A stretch of DNA of 60,893 bases from Clostridiales bacterium. Lineage in GTDB: Bacteria; Bacillota; Clostridia; Lachnospirales; Lachnospiraceae. A program made the translations under genes and the position numbers. The stretch is taken from assembly GCA_020860715.1 (NCBI GenBank), contig JAJBTU010000039.1, positions 1 to 60,893 of the forward strand. The letters run 5' to 3'. The notes below the pieces were generated by a model that was not told the DNA's origin, did not search any database, and saw only the letters and a list, made by a program, of their open reading frames with translations. Shown piece after piece: positions 54,143-60,893 of this stretch (positions are counted from its first letter, which is position 1; each line of letters starts with the position of its first letter).

Positions 54143-54182
54143 CCAAACTCAACAATGAAGATGTATTCAAAGTTGAGTTTGG
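54143..54182. promoter_or_regulatory. Perfect 11-bp inverted repeat before the AlbA_2 gene
   Basis: CCAAACTCAAC at 54143-54153 and GTTGAGTTTGG at 54172-54182, separated by 18 bases and lying ~40 bases before the start at 54221. A strong candidate operator for the following gene. Confidence 0.55.
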
Positions 54183-54220
54183 GAGATTTCTAAAAACTGT
54201 ATTATATCAGGAGGAAGATC

Positions 54221-55684
54221 ATGATTCGAGCTTCGGAAGATTATTATAAAAGCCTGGTGGAAAGATTAAGAAAGCTTCCCACAGAGATGGAATGGGTGGA
54301 GTTTAAGTGTAATAACGAGAATGTTCAGATGATTGGAGAATATATTTCAGCTCTGAGCAATTCTGCCGCGCTGAACGGGAAAGAGACGGCATATGTTTTA
54401 TGGGGTATTGACGATGCCACGCATGAAGTGATCGGAACGGAGTTTTCCCCGGCGAAAACAAAGAAAGGTAATCAGGAACTGGAAAACTGGCTGGCAGGTT
54501 TGACTTCTCCTAATCTGGATTTCGCTTTTACAGAAGTTATGATGGAAGATAAGAAGGTGGTTGTCCTTGAAATACCGAAAGCAACGATAAGGCCGGTAAG
54601 CTTTGGCGGCACGGAATATATCCGGATCGGGTCTTATAAGAAAAAATTGAAAGAATTTCCGGAGAAAGAACGTGCACTCTGGAGATCGTTTGAAAATACG
54701 GCATATGAACTTCGCACGGCGGTATCGAATGTTACAGAGGAAGATGTGACGGCGCTCCTTGACTGTGCCGCTTATTATACATTATTGAAGTTGCCACTGC
54801 CGACAAACCGATCCGGCATTATCCATAACATGCTGGATGAAGAATTTATTCGTGAGATGGATAATGGAAATTATGAAATCACAAATATGGGAGCATTACT
54901 TCTGGCAAAGAATCTGAATGATTTCAGAAATCTGAAGCGGAAGGCAATCCGTGTTATCCAGTACAAAGGGAATGGAAGAACCCATGCACTCCGCGAAAAA
55001 GTATTTACCAAAGGATATGCCGTGGAGTTCGATGACATCTGCGATTATATCAATACGCTTGTACCGCAGAGCGAGGAAATCGAATCCGGTTCAAGAATTG
55101 AACACCGGATGTTTCCAGAGAAAGCAATCCGCGAAATGGTCAGTAATTTGATTATTCATCAGCAGCTGGATGTGCGCGGAGCCGGTCCGATGATGGAAAT
55201 TTTTGATACGAAAGTAGAGGCGTCGAATCCGGGCGGATTATTGGTGGATGTAAACCGGATCATTGACACTGCGCCGCATGCAAGGAATGAATCTATGGCG
55301 TCCTTCCTGCGGATGGCAAGGATCTGTGAGGAGCGCGGAAGTGGATTTGACCGCATGGAAGAAGGCATGAGTGATCTGAAAATTCCAGCGCCGAAGGTAG
55401 AGACCGGCGATGATTTTACCCGAACGAAGCTGTATTGGTATCCGAATCTGAAAGACTGGAAAAAAGAAGATCGGATGCGGACATGCTATCTGGCAACTTG
55501 TTACTATTACGTGAATGAAATAGATGTTTCCAATTCTGTGCTGAGGGGACGCTTTGGAATAGACGAGAAGAATAAGGCATTGATGTCCAGAATTATAAAA
55601 GAAACGCTGAATGCGGAGCTGATTAAGATCGCAGATCCGACGGCGGCTGTGAAGTTAAGAAAGTATATACCGTATTGGGCATAA
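54221..55684 (+). CDS. AlbA_2/ATPase-domain regulator-like protein
   Basis: 487 residues. The N-terminal ~120 residues match a Schlafen-type AlbA_2 domain (EMEWVEFKCNNENVQMIGEY, then GKETAYVLWGIDDATHEVIG). The central part resembles GHKL-like ATPase modules of COG2865 proteins (REMVSNLIIHQQLDVRGAG, MMEIFDTKVEASNPGGLL), then a winged-helix-like tail. Such proteins may be transcription regulators or, by AlbA_2 precedent, defence-related. Cargo beside the recombinase. AGGAGGAAGATC precedes the ATG. Confidence 0.78.
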   Translation: MIRASEDYYKSLVERLRKLPTEMEWVEFKCNNENVQMIGEYISALSNSAALNGKETAYVLWGIDDATHEVIGTEFSPAKTKKGNQELENWLAGLTSPNLDFAFTEVMMEDKKVVVLEIPKATIRPVSFGGTEYIRIGSYKKKLKEFPEKERALWRSFENTAYELRTAVSNVTEEDVTALLDCAAYYTLLKLPLPTNRSGIIHNMLDEEFIREMDNGNYEITNMGALLLAKNLNDFRNLKRKAIRVIQYKGNGRTHALREKVFTKGYAVEFDDICDYINTLVPQSEEIESGSRIEHRMFPEKAIREMVSNLIIHQQLDVRGAGPMMEIFDTKVEASNPGGLLVDVNRIIDTAPHARNESMASFLRMARICEERGSGFDRMEEGMSDLKIPAPKVETGDDFTRTKLYWYPNLKDWKKEDRMRTCYLATCYYYVNEIDVSNSVLRGRFGIDEKNKALMSRIIKETLNAELIKIADPTAAVKLRKYIPYWA

Positions 55685-55785
55685 AATTTCGTTGATGGGT
55701 AGTTGATTGTCGGCCTGTTTTTTACGGAAAAACCTTGAAAACCCGCTGATTTTTAAGAAAAATTTCGTTGACGGGTAGTTGATTG
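55683..55785. repeat. Two 27-base direct repeats before the serine recombinase
   Basis: 55683-55709 and 55759-55785 match at 26 of 27 positions (AAAATTTCGTTGA-GGGTAGTTGATTG, T/C differing), 76 bases apart. The second ends just before the recombinase start. They may be recombinase-directionality or regulator binding sites. Confidence 0.65.
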
Positions 55786-55794
55786 AGGGGAAGA

Positions 55795-57756
55795 ATGATG
55801 GCTAAAGAAAAAATCAAAGTTTACACTTATACGAGGGTATCTACAACCATGCAGATCGACGGATATTCTCTGGACGCACAGAAGAATCGCATGAAAGCGT
55901 ATGCGGACTATAATGATTATGAAATCGTTCATGAGTATGAAGATGCGGGTAAATCCGGAAAGTCCATTGAGGGCAGGCTTCAGTTCTCGCAGATGATGGA
56001 GGATATCAAATCAGGAAAAGACCATGTTTCTTTTGTGCTGGTGTTTAAACTGTCCCGTTTTGGGAGAAACGCAGCGGATGTGCTCAGTACCTTACAGGTT
56101 ATGCAGGATTTTGGTGTAAATCTGATCTGCGTGGAGGATGGGATTGATTCTTCAAAGGACGCGGGAAAACTGATGATTTCCGTCCTTTCGGCGGTCGCGG
56201 AAATCGAGAGGGAAAACATTCGTGTTCAGACCATGGAAGGGCGCATCCAGAAAGCCAGAGAAGGACGATGGAACGGAGGCTTCGCTCCTTATGGATATCA
56301 GCTTGTCGATGGAAAACTTGAAATCAATGAGGAGGAAGCTCCTGCGATACGAATTATTTTTGATCAGTATGTGAATACGGATATGGGGGCAAATGGGATT
56401 GCAAAGTATCTGGAAAATCATGGTGTTCATAAGATCCCACGTCAAAACGGGAAAAATCCGCTCTTTGATTCGCATTTGATTCGTTTGATTCTGAAAAATC
56501 CTGTTTATTGCGGGAAAATTGCGTATGGGCGCAGAAAGACGGAAAAGGTACATGGAACAAGAAATGACTACCGCTTGATTGAGCAGGATAATTATCTTCT
56601 GGTGGATGGGCAGCATGAACCGATCGTGTCAGAGAATGTGTGGCAGTCTGCCCAGGTAAAGCTGCTTTCCCAGGCAAAGAAATATGAGCATGTAAATAAA
56701 GTAAAAGATGAACGAACTCATCTGCTATCCGGAATTGTGAAATGCCCGGTATGCGGCGCCGGTATGTATGGAAATAAGAGCATCAAACATAAAAAGGACG
56801 GTACAAAGTATAAGGATTTTTATTATTATGGCTGTAAACATCGGAAGATGCTTTATGGGCATAAGTGTGACTACAAAAAACAGATTCATGAGGAACTGTT
56901 GGACGATGCGGTAGCAGAGGTTATCGCGAAGCTGGTCAGTAATCCGAAATTCGCGGCGATGATGCAGGATAAGATCAATACGAAAGTGGATACCACCGCC
57001 ATTGATCAGGAGATTGCCAGTTATGAGAAGCAGCTTCGACAAAGTTATAGCACGAAATCCCGGCTGATGGAGGAAATAGATTCTCTCGATCCGGATGACA
57101 GGCATTACATAAGAGTAAAGGCAGATCTGGATGACAGGCTCTATCGCATGTATGATAAAATTGAGGATTTGGAGTCAAAACTGGTAGAAGCACGGGCAAA
57201 GAAACAGACCATTGAAGCGGAGAAACTGACCGGAGATAATATTTACAAAGTGCTGATCTACTTTGATAAACTGTACGCAGTGATGAATGAAGTGGAAAAG
57301 CGTCAGGTTATGGAGGCATTGATCGCAGAGGTACAGGTATATGAGGAGCGTCAGGCGAACGGACAGTGGCTGAAATCCATTAAATTCAAGCTGCCGATCA
57401 TTGAGGAAGATATGAATATAAGTTTGGACAATGATGAACATATCGAGACGGTTGTTCAACTTTCCAAGGGAGAAATCAACTCCAAGAAAGTGCGTGTAGA
57501 GTTCTCTCTGGAGGATATGGATATGTCGGGATTCCAGAAAGGTGCTACCTACGGACAGATTAAGGAGTATGTGAAAGAGCATACAGGACTGTCTGTGTCC
57601 TCTCTGTACATTGCACAGATAAAGCAGAAGTATGGGATTATCGAGCGGGAGAATTACAATAAACCGAAGTCTGAGAATGCAAGGCAGCCACAGTGTCCGC
57701 CGGAGAAAGAGGCGGCAATTACGGAAGCGCTGCGATGGTTCAAGATGATTGAATGA
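55795..57756 (+). CDS. Large serine recombinase of the element
   Basis: About 653 residues. The resolvase catalytic domain is intact: nucleophile Ser in YTRVSTTMQIDGYS, FVLVFKLSRFGRN, and SAVAEIERENIRVQTMEGR. A recombinase domain with ADPYGY-like (NGGFAPYGYQL) follows, then a zinc-ribbon (CPVCGAGMYGN...CKHR...C) and a coiled coil near residues 400-470. The last ~90 residues are homologous to the RlmD tail. Mediates integration and excision. GAGGGGAAG precedes the ATG; ATG at 55798 is an alternative. Confidence 0.9.
   Translation: MMAKEKIKVYTYTRVSTTMQIDGYSLDAQKNRMKAYADYNDYEIVHEYEDAGKSGKSIEGRLQFSQMMEDIKSGKDHVSFVLVFKLSRFGRNAADVLSTLQVMQDFGVNLICVEDGIDSSKDAGKLMISVLSAVAEIERENIRVQTMEGRIQKAREGRWNGGFAPYGYQLVDGKLEINEEEAPAIRIIFDQYVNTDMGANGIAKYLENHGVHKIPRQNGKNPLFDSHLIRLILKNPVYCGKIAYGRRKTEKVHGTRNDYRLIEQDNYLLVDGQHEPIVSENVWQSAQVKLLSQAKKYEHVNKVKDERTHLLSGIVKCPVCGAGMYGNKSIKHKKDGTKYKDFYYYGCKHRKMLYGHKCDYKKQIHEELLDDAVAEVIAKLVSNPKFAAMMQDKINTKVDTTAIDQEIASYEKQLRQSYSTKSRLMEEIDSLDPDDRHYIRVKADLDDRLYRMYDKIEDLESKLVEARAKKQTIEAEKLTGDNIYKVLIYFDKLYAVMNEVEKRQVMEALIAEVQVYEERQANGQWLKSIKFKLPIIEEDMNISLDNDEHIETVVQLSKGEINSKKVRVEFSLEDMDMSGFQKGATYGQIKEYVKEHTGLSVSSLYIAQIKQKYGIIERENYNKPKSENARQPQCPPEKEAAITEALRWFKMIE
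57557..57753 (+). repeat. Right copy of the attachment-region homology
   Basis: Matches 43855-44054; identical core at 57634-57662. It encodes the last ~65 residues of the recombinase. By the tail-exchange reading this copy is the original 3' end of rlmD now attached to the recombinase gene. Confidence 0.75.
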
Positions 57757-57775
57757 TACTTTATATTGCGTTTTA

Positions 57776-57810
57776 TATATGGACGGTTCTCTGCTTGAGC
57801 CGTCCATATA
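57776..57810 (+). terminator. Rho-independent terminator after the recombinase
   Basis: TATATGGACGG and CCGTCCATATA pair perfectly over 11 bp, followed by ATTATG. If the tails were exchanged, this was the native terminator of rlmD. Confidence 0.75.
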
Positions 57811-57874
57811 ATTATGTCATAGTGAAAATAAAAGAGGCGTGAAAAACCAGTTCTTTTATCAATTTGCACTCAGA

Positions 57875-58246
57875 TTAATCTGTTTTTTCTTCTAGTCCTT
57901 TTTTATAGTCAGTTCCCCAATCTTCCATAGCTTTAATTACCGGTCGCATGGATTCTCCCAATTCGCTGAGTGCGTATTCCACCCGTGGTGGCACTTCTGG
58001 GTAGACTGTGCGTGTGATGATTCCATCCTCCTCCATAGAGCGTAGACTGTCCGTCAACACTTTTTGGCTGATTCCTTCCAGGTCACGCCGCAGTTCATTG
58101 AACCGCCAGGGACGTGCAAGCAGATTTCTTATAATCAATAATTTCCACTTACTTCCAATCAGAGAAACCGTCGTTGCTACCGGGCAAGCCGGAAGCTCGT
58201 CTTTTGTCTTCATAAAAACACCACGCATTCTATTTTCTTCTAACAT
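57875..58246 (-). CDS. HxlR-family transcriptional regulator
   Basis: About 112-123 residues (ATG at 58246, 58228 or 58213; the family usually starts near CPVATTVSLIGSKWKLLI). The winged helix is clear: SKWKLLIIRNLLARPWRFNE followed by GISQKVLTDSLRSMEEDGII. HxlR proteins often sense reactive electrophiles or disulfide stress through cysteines; here one conserved N-terminal Cys is present (ACPVATTV). It diverges from the ACGX cluster and has its own promoter, TTGATT-17-TATAAT (58297 to 58269, leftward). Confidence 0.85.
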   Translation of the reverse strand: MLEENRMRGVFMKTKDELPACPVATTVSLIGSKWKLLIIRNLLARPWRFNELRRDLEGISQKVLTDSLRSMEEDGIITRTVYPEVPPRVEYALSELGESMRPVIKAMEDWGTDYKKGLEEKTD

Positions 58247-58253
58247 TAAATTT

Positions 58254-58297
58254 GAGTATTACACTCGAATTATAATGCAATATGCTATCAAAATCAA
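58254..58297 (-). promoter_or_regulatory. Leftward promoter and dyad of the HxlR gene
   Basis: Read leftward: TTGATT (58297-58292), 17-base spacer, TATAAT (58274-58269). GAGT-ATTAC-ACTC (58254-58266) overlies the expected transcription start, consistent with autorepression. Confidence 0.6.
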
Positions 58298-58347
58298 TAG
58301 AAAGAATACGAAGTTTCTACAGGAAAATTCCCGGAAAATCCAAAGGT

Positions 58348-58378
58348 CACCTTTTTGTGACTATGTAATAAAAAGGTG
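58348..58378. promoter_or_regulatory. Dyad operator of the ACGX cluster
   Basis: CACCTTTTT (58348-58356) and AAAAAGGTG (58370-58378) are perfect inverted repeats just upstream of the -35 element; a smaller GTCAC/GTGAC dyad overlaps. This fits sites bound by HxlR-type repressors. Confidence 0.65.
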
Positions 58379-58383
58379 CGTAC

Positions 58384-58412
58384 TTGTTTGCCCTAAAATG
58401 CTTAAGTATAAT
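58384..58412 (+). promoter_or_regulatory. Promoter of the ACGX precursor gene
   Basis: TTGTTT at 58384, 17-base spacer, TATAAT at 58407, 55 bases before the ATG. Confidence 0.65.
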
Positions 58413-58466
58413 CATAATTACAGAGAGCAAGACAGCTCCTGAATACAAATATGGAGGTAATCAACA

Positions 58467-58754
58467 ATGGCACTTTCTAATCTGTCTGGATGGAAGAACG
58501 AAACATCTGCTGCTTCCTGTGGTACAGCCTGTGGAGCATCAGATACGCCGGAAGAAAAACCCGCAGCCTGTGGTTCCGCTTGCGGCGCTGGTGACAAGTC
58601 TGCCGAAACGCCTGCGGCTTGTGGCTCTGCTTGTGGCGCGGCGGACAAGCCCGCCGAAGCTCCTGCAGCTTGCGGTTCTGCCTGTGGTGCGGCGGACAAA
58701 CCGGCTGAGACTCCCGCTGCCTGCGGTTCCGCTTGCGGTGCGTCCGACAAGTAA
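58467..58754 (+). CDS. ACGX-repeat precursor peptide
   Basis: 95 residues. A short leader (ALSNLSGWKNETSAAS) is followed by five tandem 17-residue units of the form ACGSACGAxDKPAETPA. Cysteines lie at 18/22, 35/39, 52/56, 69/73 and 86/90, ten in total, each pair spaced CxxxC. This matches the ACGX-repeat peptide family modified by a radical SAM/SPASM enzyme, such as the next gene. GGAGGTAATCAACA precedes the ATG. The mature product and role are unknown. Confidence 0.85.
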   Translation: MALSNLSGWKNETSAASCGTACGASDTPEEKPAACGSACGAGDKSAETPAACGSACGAADKPAEAPAACGSACGAADKPAETPAACGSACGASDK

Positions 58755-58777
58755 TTCTGTCCGCGAGCCAATCGCCT

Positions 58778-58814
58778 GATGAACCGGTAGCCTTATAACA
58801 AATACCGGTTCATC
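58778..58814 (+). terminator. Attenuator hairpin between precursor and modifying enzyme
   Basis: GATGAACCGGTA (58778-58789) pairs with TACCGGTTCATC (58803-58814), a 12-bp stem with no T-run after. It may stabilise precursor mRNA or reduce read-through to the enzyme genes, giving excess precursor. Confidence 0.6.
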
Positions 58815-58880
58815 GGGCACCCACGAAATATTATCCGTTCATCGGATTTTACGATATAAACTAAAAGGAGACCATGCTTT

Positions 58881-59930
58881 ATGAAACAGTATTTTTCTTT
58901 TCAATGGCATATTACAGACGAATGCGATCAGCGGTGCAAGCACTGTTACATCTTTTCTGAAAATGTCTGCAAAAAGCTGGACGCTATGAACTGGGAGCAG
59001 ATGCAGGACACGTTTTACAACTGTCTGGACTTCTGCGAGGTGTATCACCGTCTGCCGTATTTTTATATCACTGGCGGCGATCCCATTCTGCACCCGGATT
59101 TCTGGAAGCTGCTGGGGCTGATGAAGGAGCATGGCATTCCCTTTACCATTCTCGGCAATCCGTTTCATCTGACGGATGAGGTGTGCCGCCGTCTGAAGGA
59201 GTATGGCTGCCAGAAGTACCAGCTCTCCATTGACGGAATGCGAGAAACGCACGACTGGTTCCGCAAGCCAGGCTCCTTTGACATTACGCTCGAAAAGATC
59301 GGCTGCATCAACCGGGCAGGCATCCGCAGCGTGATCATGACCACAGTTTCCGGCACAAACATTGATGAAGTACCTGACATCATTGACGCAGTGGTTGCGG
59401 CTGGGGCGAATGTGTTCGCCTTTGCCCGCTACTGCCCGACATCGGAGGAAAAGGATACCGACATCGAACCGCTCCGCTATCGGAAACTGCTGGCAGAATG
59501 CGACAGGAAATTCAAAGAGTATGAAGCCGCCGGGTGTCAGACCTACTTTAATAAGAAAGATCACCTCTGGACGCTCTACGAGTACGAGACAGGTGCGTTC
59601 GAAATCCCTGAAACCGTGGAGGATGGAATGATTTATGGCGGCTGCAACTGCGGCAACTGTCACCTGACCATCCTGCCCACCGGTGATGTGTATGCCTGCC
59701 GCCGTGTCCAAAACAGCAAGGTCGGCAATGTATTCCTCGACCGTCTGGCGGATGTCTGGGTTTGCGAGATGGAGCGTTACCGGGAATACACGAAATTTGA
59801 GAAATGCTCCAAATGTGAGTTGCTGGCATTCTGCCGGGGCTGTCCAGCTGTAGCCAGTGGGAAGGACGGGAATTTCTACGCCGCTGACCCGCAGTGCTGG
59901 CATGAAATACCAGAAAAGGAGGTTATCTGA
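58881..59930 (+). CDS. Radical SAM/SPASM peptide-modifying enzyme, ACGX type
   Basis: 349 residues. The SAM cluster motif is CDQRCKHC at residues 15-22 (DECDQRCKHCYIF). The substrate/SPASM auxiliary cluster region near the C-terminus has CNCGNCHL, CRRVQNS, CSKCELLAFCRGC and a final CW. SPASM proteins modify peptides, for example forming thioether or C-C bonds. AAAGGAG precedes the ATG by 10 bases. Next to the ACGX precursor; substrate is inferred from this neighbourhood. Confidence 0.9.
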   Translation: MKQYFSFQWHITDECDQRCKHCYIFSENVCKKLDAMNWEQMQDTFYNCLDFCEVYHRLPYFYITGGDPILHPDFWKLLGLMKEHGIPFTILGNPFHLTDEVCRRLKEYGCQKYQLSIDGMRETHDWFRKPGSFDITLEKIGCINRAGIRSVIMTTVSGTNIDEVPDIIDAVVAAGANVFAFARYCPTSEEKDTDIEPLRYRKLLAECDRKFKEYEAAGCQTYFNKKDHLWTLYEYETGAFEIPETVEDGMIYGGCNCGNCHLTILPTGDVYACRRVQNSKVGNVFLDRLADVWVCEMERYREYTKFEKCSKCELLAFCRGCPAVASGKDGNFYAADPQCWHEIPEKEVI

Positions 59931-59932
59931 AA

Positions 59933-60520
59933 ATGGGTGAACTGATGGAAACGATCATGCACCGCAGAGCGATTCGCCGCTTTGACACAAGGCAGATTGA
60001 AGAAGCGGCATTGCAGGAAATCTTAAAGGCCGGTTTGTATGCTCCCAGCGCCGGAGGAAAACAGGGGGTGATTCTTGTCGTCTGCCAGGACAAAGAGGTC
60101 AACGAACGGCTGGGACGCATCAAGCGGGCGAACTCCAATCCGCATATGGCGACTGCCACAAGCTATGTTTCAAAGGAGCAGCCCAGCATCGCTGACGACC
60201 CGAATATCAAAAACGCTTTTTATGATGCGCCGACGGTCATCACCATGTTTGCGCCGAAGAACTTCCTCTTTTCTGCGGAGGATTGCGCGGTAGCTGCCGA
60301 AAACATGATGCTGGTGGCTGATTCGCTGGGCATCGGCTCCTGCTATCTTGGTCAGGGCTGGCCGGCGTTTGCTGACCCATATGGGCAGGAAATCCTGAAA
60401 AAATGGAACATCCGCACGGATTATTATGCAGTCATGCAGCTTCTGTTGGGCTATCCCCGTGAGGGCGACGCGCATCCCACAGGGAAACCACGGGCGAATG
60501 ACCGTGTATTGCGTTTTTAG
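59933..60520 (+). CDS. Nitroreductase family protein
   Basis: 195 residues, FMN-dependent oxidoreductase fold. The family start METIMHRRAIRRFDTRQIEE and GLYAPSAGGKQ are visible, with later SLGIGSCYLGQGWP and LLLGYPREGDAHP. AAGGAGG precedes the ATG two bases after the radical SAM gene. In peptide clusters such proteins may oxidise or reduce the modified peptide; this is inference. Confidence 0.88.
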   Translation: MGELMETIMHRRAIRRFDTRQIEEAALQEILKAGLYAPSAGGKQGVILVVCQDKEVNERLGRIKRANSNPHMATATSYVSKEQPSIADDPNIKNAFYDAPTVITMFAPKNFLFSAEDCAVAAENMMLVADSLGIGSCYLGQGWPAFADPYGQEILKKWNIRTDYYAVMQLLLGYPREGDAHPTGKPRANDRVLRF

Positions 60521-60533
60521 ATGGAGGCTTTTT

Positions 60534-60893
60534 ATGGATGCACAGACCTGTTTGAAGAAATTACAATATGTTGGTGTGCTGGCGTTCTCGACAGTGGATT
60601 CCGATGGAAGCCCGCAGATCAGAAATATCAGCGCCATTCACTATGAGCCTGACGCAATGTACTTTTTTACGGCGAGGGGAAAGAATTTCTGCCGGGAACT
60701 GTTATCCGATGGGCGGGTACAGGTGCTGGGCTACACCCGTTACAAAGAAATGATCCGTCTTTCCGGACGGGCAATTCCCGTTCCCCAGGAGGAGCAGCAA
60801 AAATGGACAGACATCATCTTTGAGGAGCAGCCATATCTCGCTAATGTTTATCCCGGCGATACAAGAAAAATCGGCATCGTTTTTGAAATACGG
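60534..60893 (+). CDS. Pyridoxamine 5'-phosphate oxidase-like protein (partial)
   Basis: First 120 codons; the window ends before the stop. The split-barrel FMN-binding pattern is seen: YVGVLAFSTVDSDGSPQIRN, then AMYFFTARGKNFCRELLSDG. GGAGG precedes the ATG. Some relatives carry a C-terminal ferredoxin domain, which cannot be seen here. Fourth gene of the ACGX operon. Confidence 0.85.
   Translation, partial: MDAQTCLKKLQYVGVLAFSTVDSDGSPQIRNISAIHYEPDAMYFFTARGKNFCRELLSDGRVQVLGYTRYKEMIRLSGRAIPVPQEEQQKWTDIIFEEQPYLANVYPGDTRKIGIVFEIR

Larger units (their letters stand above)
43935..57662. mobile_element. Integrative mobilizable element in the 3' end of rlmD
   Basis: About 13.7 kb bounded by the identical 29-base cores at 43935 and 57634. 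It carries a large serine recombinase at the right end, a MobV-type relaxase, a primase-helicase, a sigma factor and Xre regulator, and cargo (AraC regulator, MFS transporter, PHP phosphatase). No conjugation (type IV secretion) genes are present, so transfer would need a helper. rlmD-type genes are known insertion sites of such elements in Gram-positive bacteria. Confidence 0.8.

Noticed and set aside
43935-57662. Prophage interpretation of the element
   Set aside because: No capsid, terminase, portal or lysis genes; MobV and primase fit a mobilizable element.
58467-58754. CRISPR-like array because of regular 51-base repeats
   Set aside because: Repeats encode a protein without spacers; no cas genes nearby.
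58418-58771. Leftward 117-codon repeat-rich frame opposite the ACGX precursor
   Set aside because: The repeat simply stays open on both strands; ribosome site, Cys-pair periodicity and neighbours support the rightward frame.
1-60893. tRNA or rRNA genes
   Set aside because: Scanning by eye found no cloverleaf with a CCA-type end or rRNA signature; a dedicated tRNA search could still find one.

Overview
The window looks like a chromosomal contig of a gut-type Lachnospiraceae (Bacillota): genes have strong AGGAGG-type ribosome sites, lysine is made by the DapL aminotransferase branch, Asn/Gln-tRNA formation uses an archaeal-type AspRS with GatCAB under a T-box, and glnA is followed by an ANTAR regulator. 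Base composition is moderate to high in GC over most of the window, with a visibly AT-richer block at about 11.7-19.9 kb. I see no rRNA, tRNA or CRISPR array.

Layout. 0-0.6 kb: non-coding, dense palindromes. 0.6-7.4 kb: Na/Pi symporter, glutamine synthetase plus ANTAR regulator, then dapF-dapL-histidine phosphatase, the last broken by an in-frame TGA. 7.5-13 kb: an HTH regulator facing two secreted proteins. 13-14.3 kb: alanyl-tRNA editing protein. 14.4-19.9 kb: a small Xre-type repressor diverging from an AT-rich five-gene operon (SPFH/zinc-ribbon protein, membrane protein, zinc-ribbon protein, coiled-coil membrane protein, 51-residue acidic peptide). 20.1-26.7 kb: T-box, aspartyl-tRNA synthetase, zinc-ribbon membrane protein, gatC-gatA-gatB. 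26.8-29.4 kb: amidohydrolase and an SH3 lipoprotein. 29.6-32.2 kb: a tannase-like secreted esterase split by a frameshift. 32.5-41.8 kb: two-component system, large GGDEF/EAL protein, DUF1836 protein, PcrA-type helicase and a small acidic membrane protein.

43.9-57.7 kb is best read as an integrative mobilizable element inserted in the 3' end of rlmD: DUF6061-type protein, AraC regulator, MFS transporter and PHP phosphatase as cargo, then sigma factor and Xre regulator, CHC2/SF3 primase-helicase, MobV relaxase, an AlbA_2/ATPase-type protein and a large serine recombinase at the right end. The C-terminal tail of RlmD and that of the recombinase are homologous and share a 29-base identical core, so the attachment site seems to lie inside both coding sequences and integration would exchange the tails of the two proteins.

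57.9-60.9 kb: an ACGX-type peptide modification cluster: divergent HxlR regulator, a 95-residue precursor with five 17-residue Cys-pair repeats, a radical SAM/SPASM enzyme, a nitroreductase and a pyridoxamine-phosphate-oxidase-like protein that runs off the window. A dyad operator sits before the precursor promoter and a strong hairpin between precursor and enzyme.
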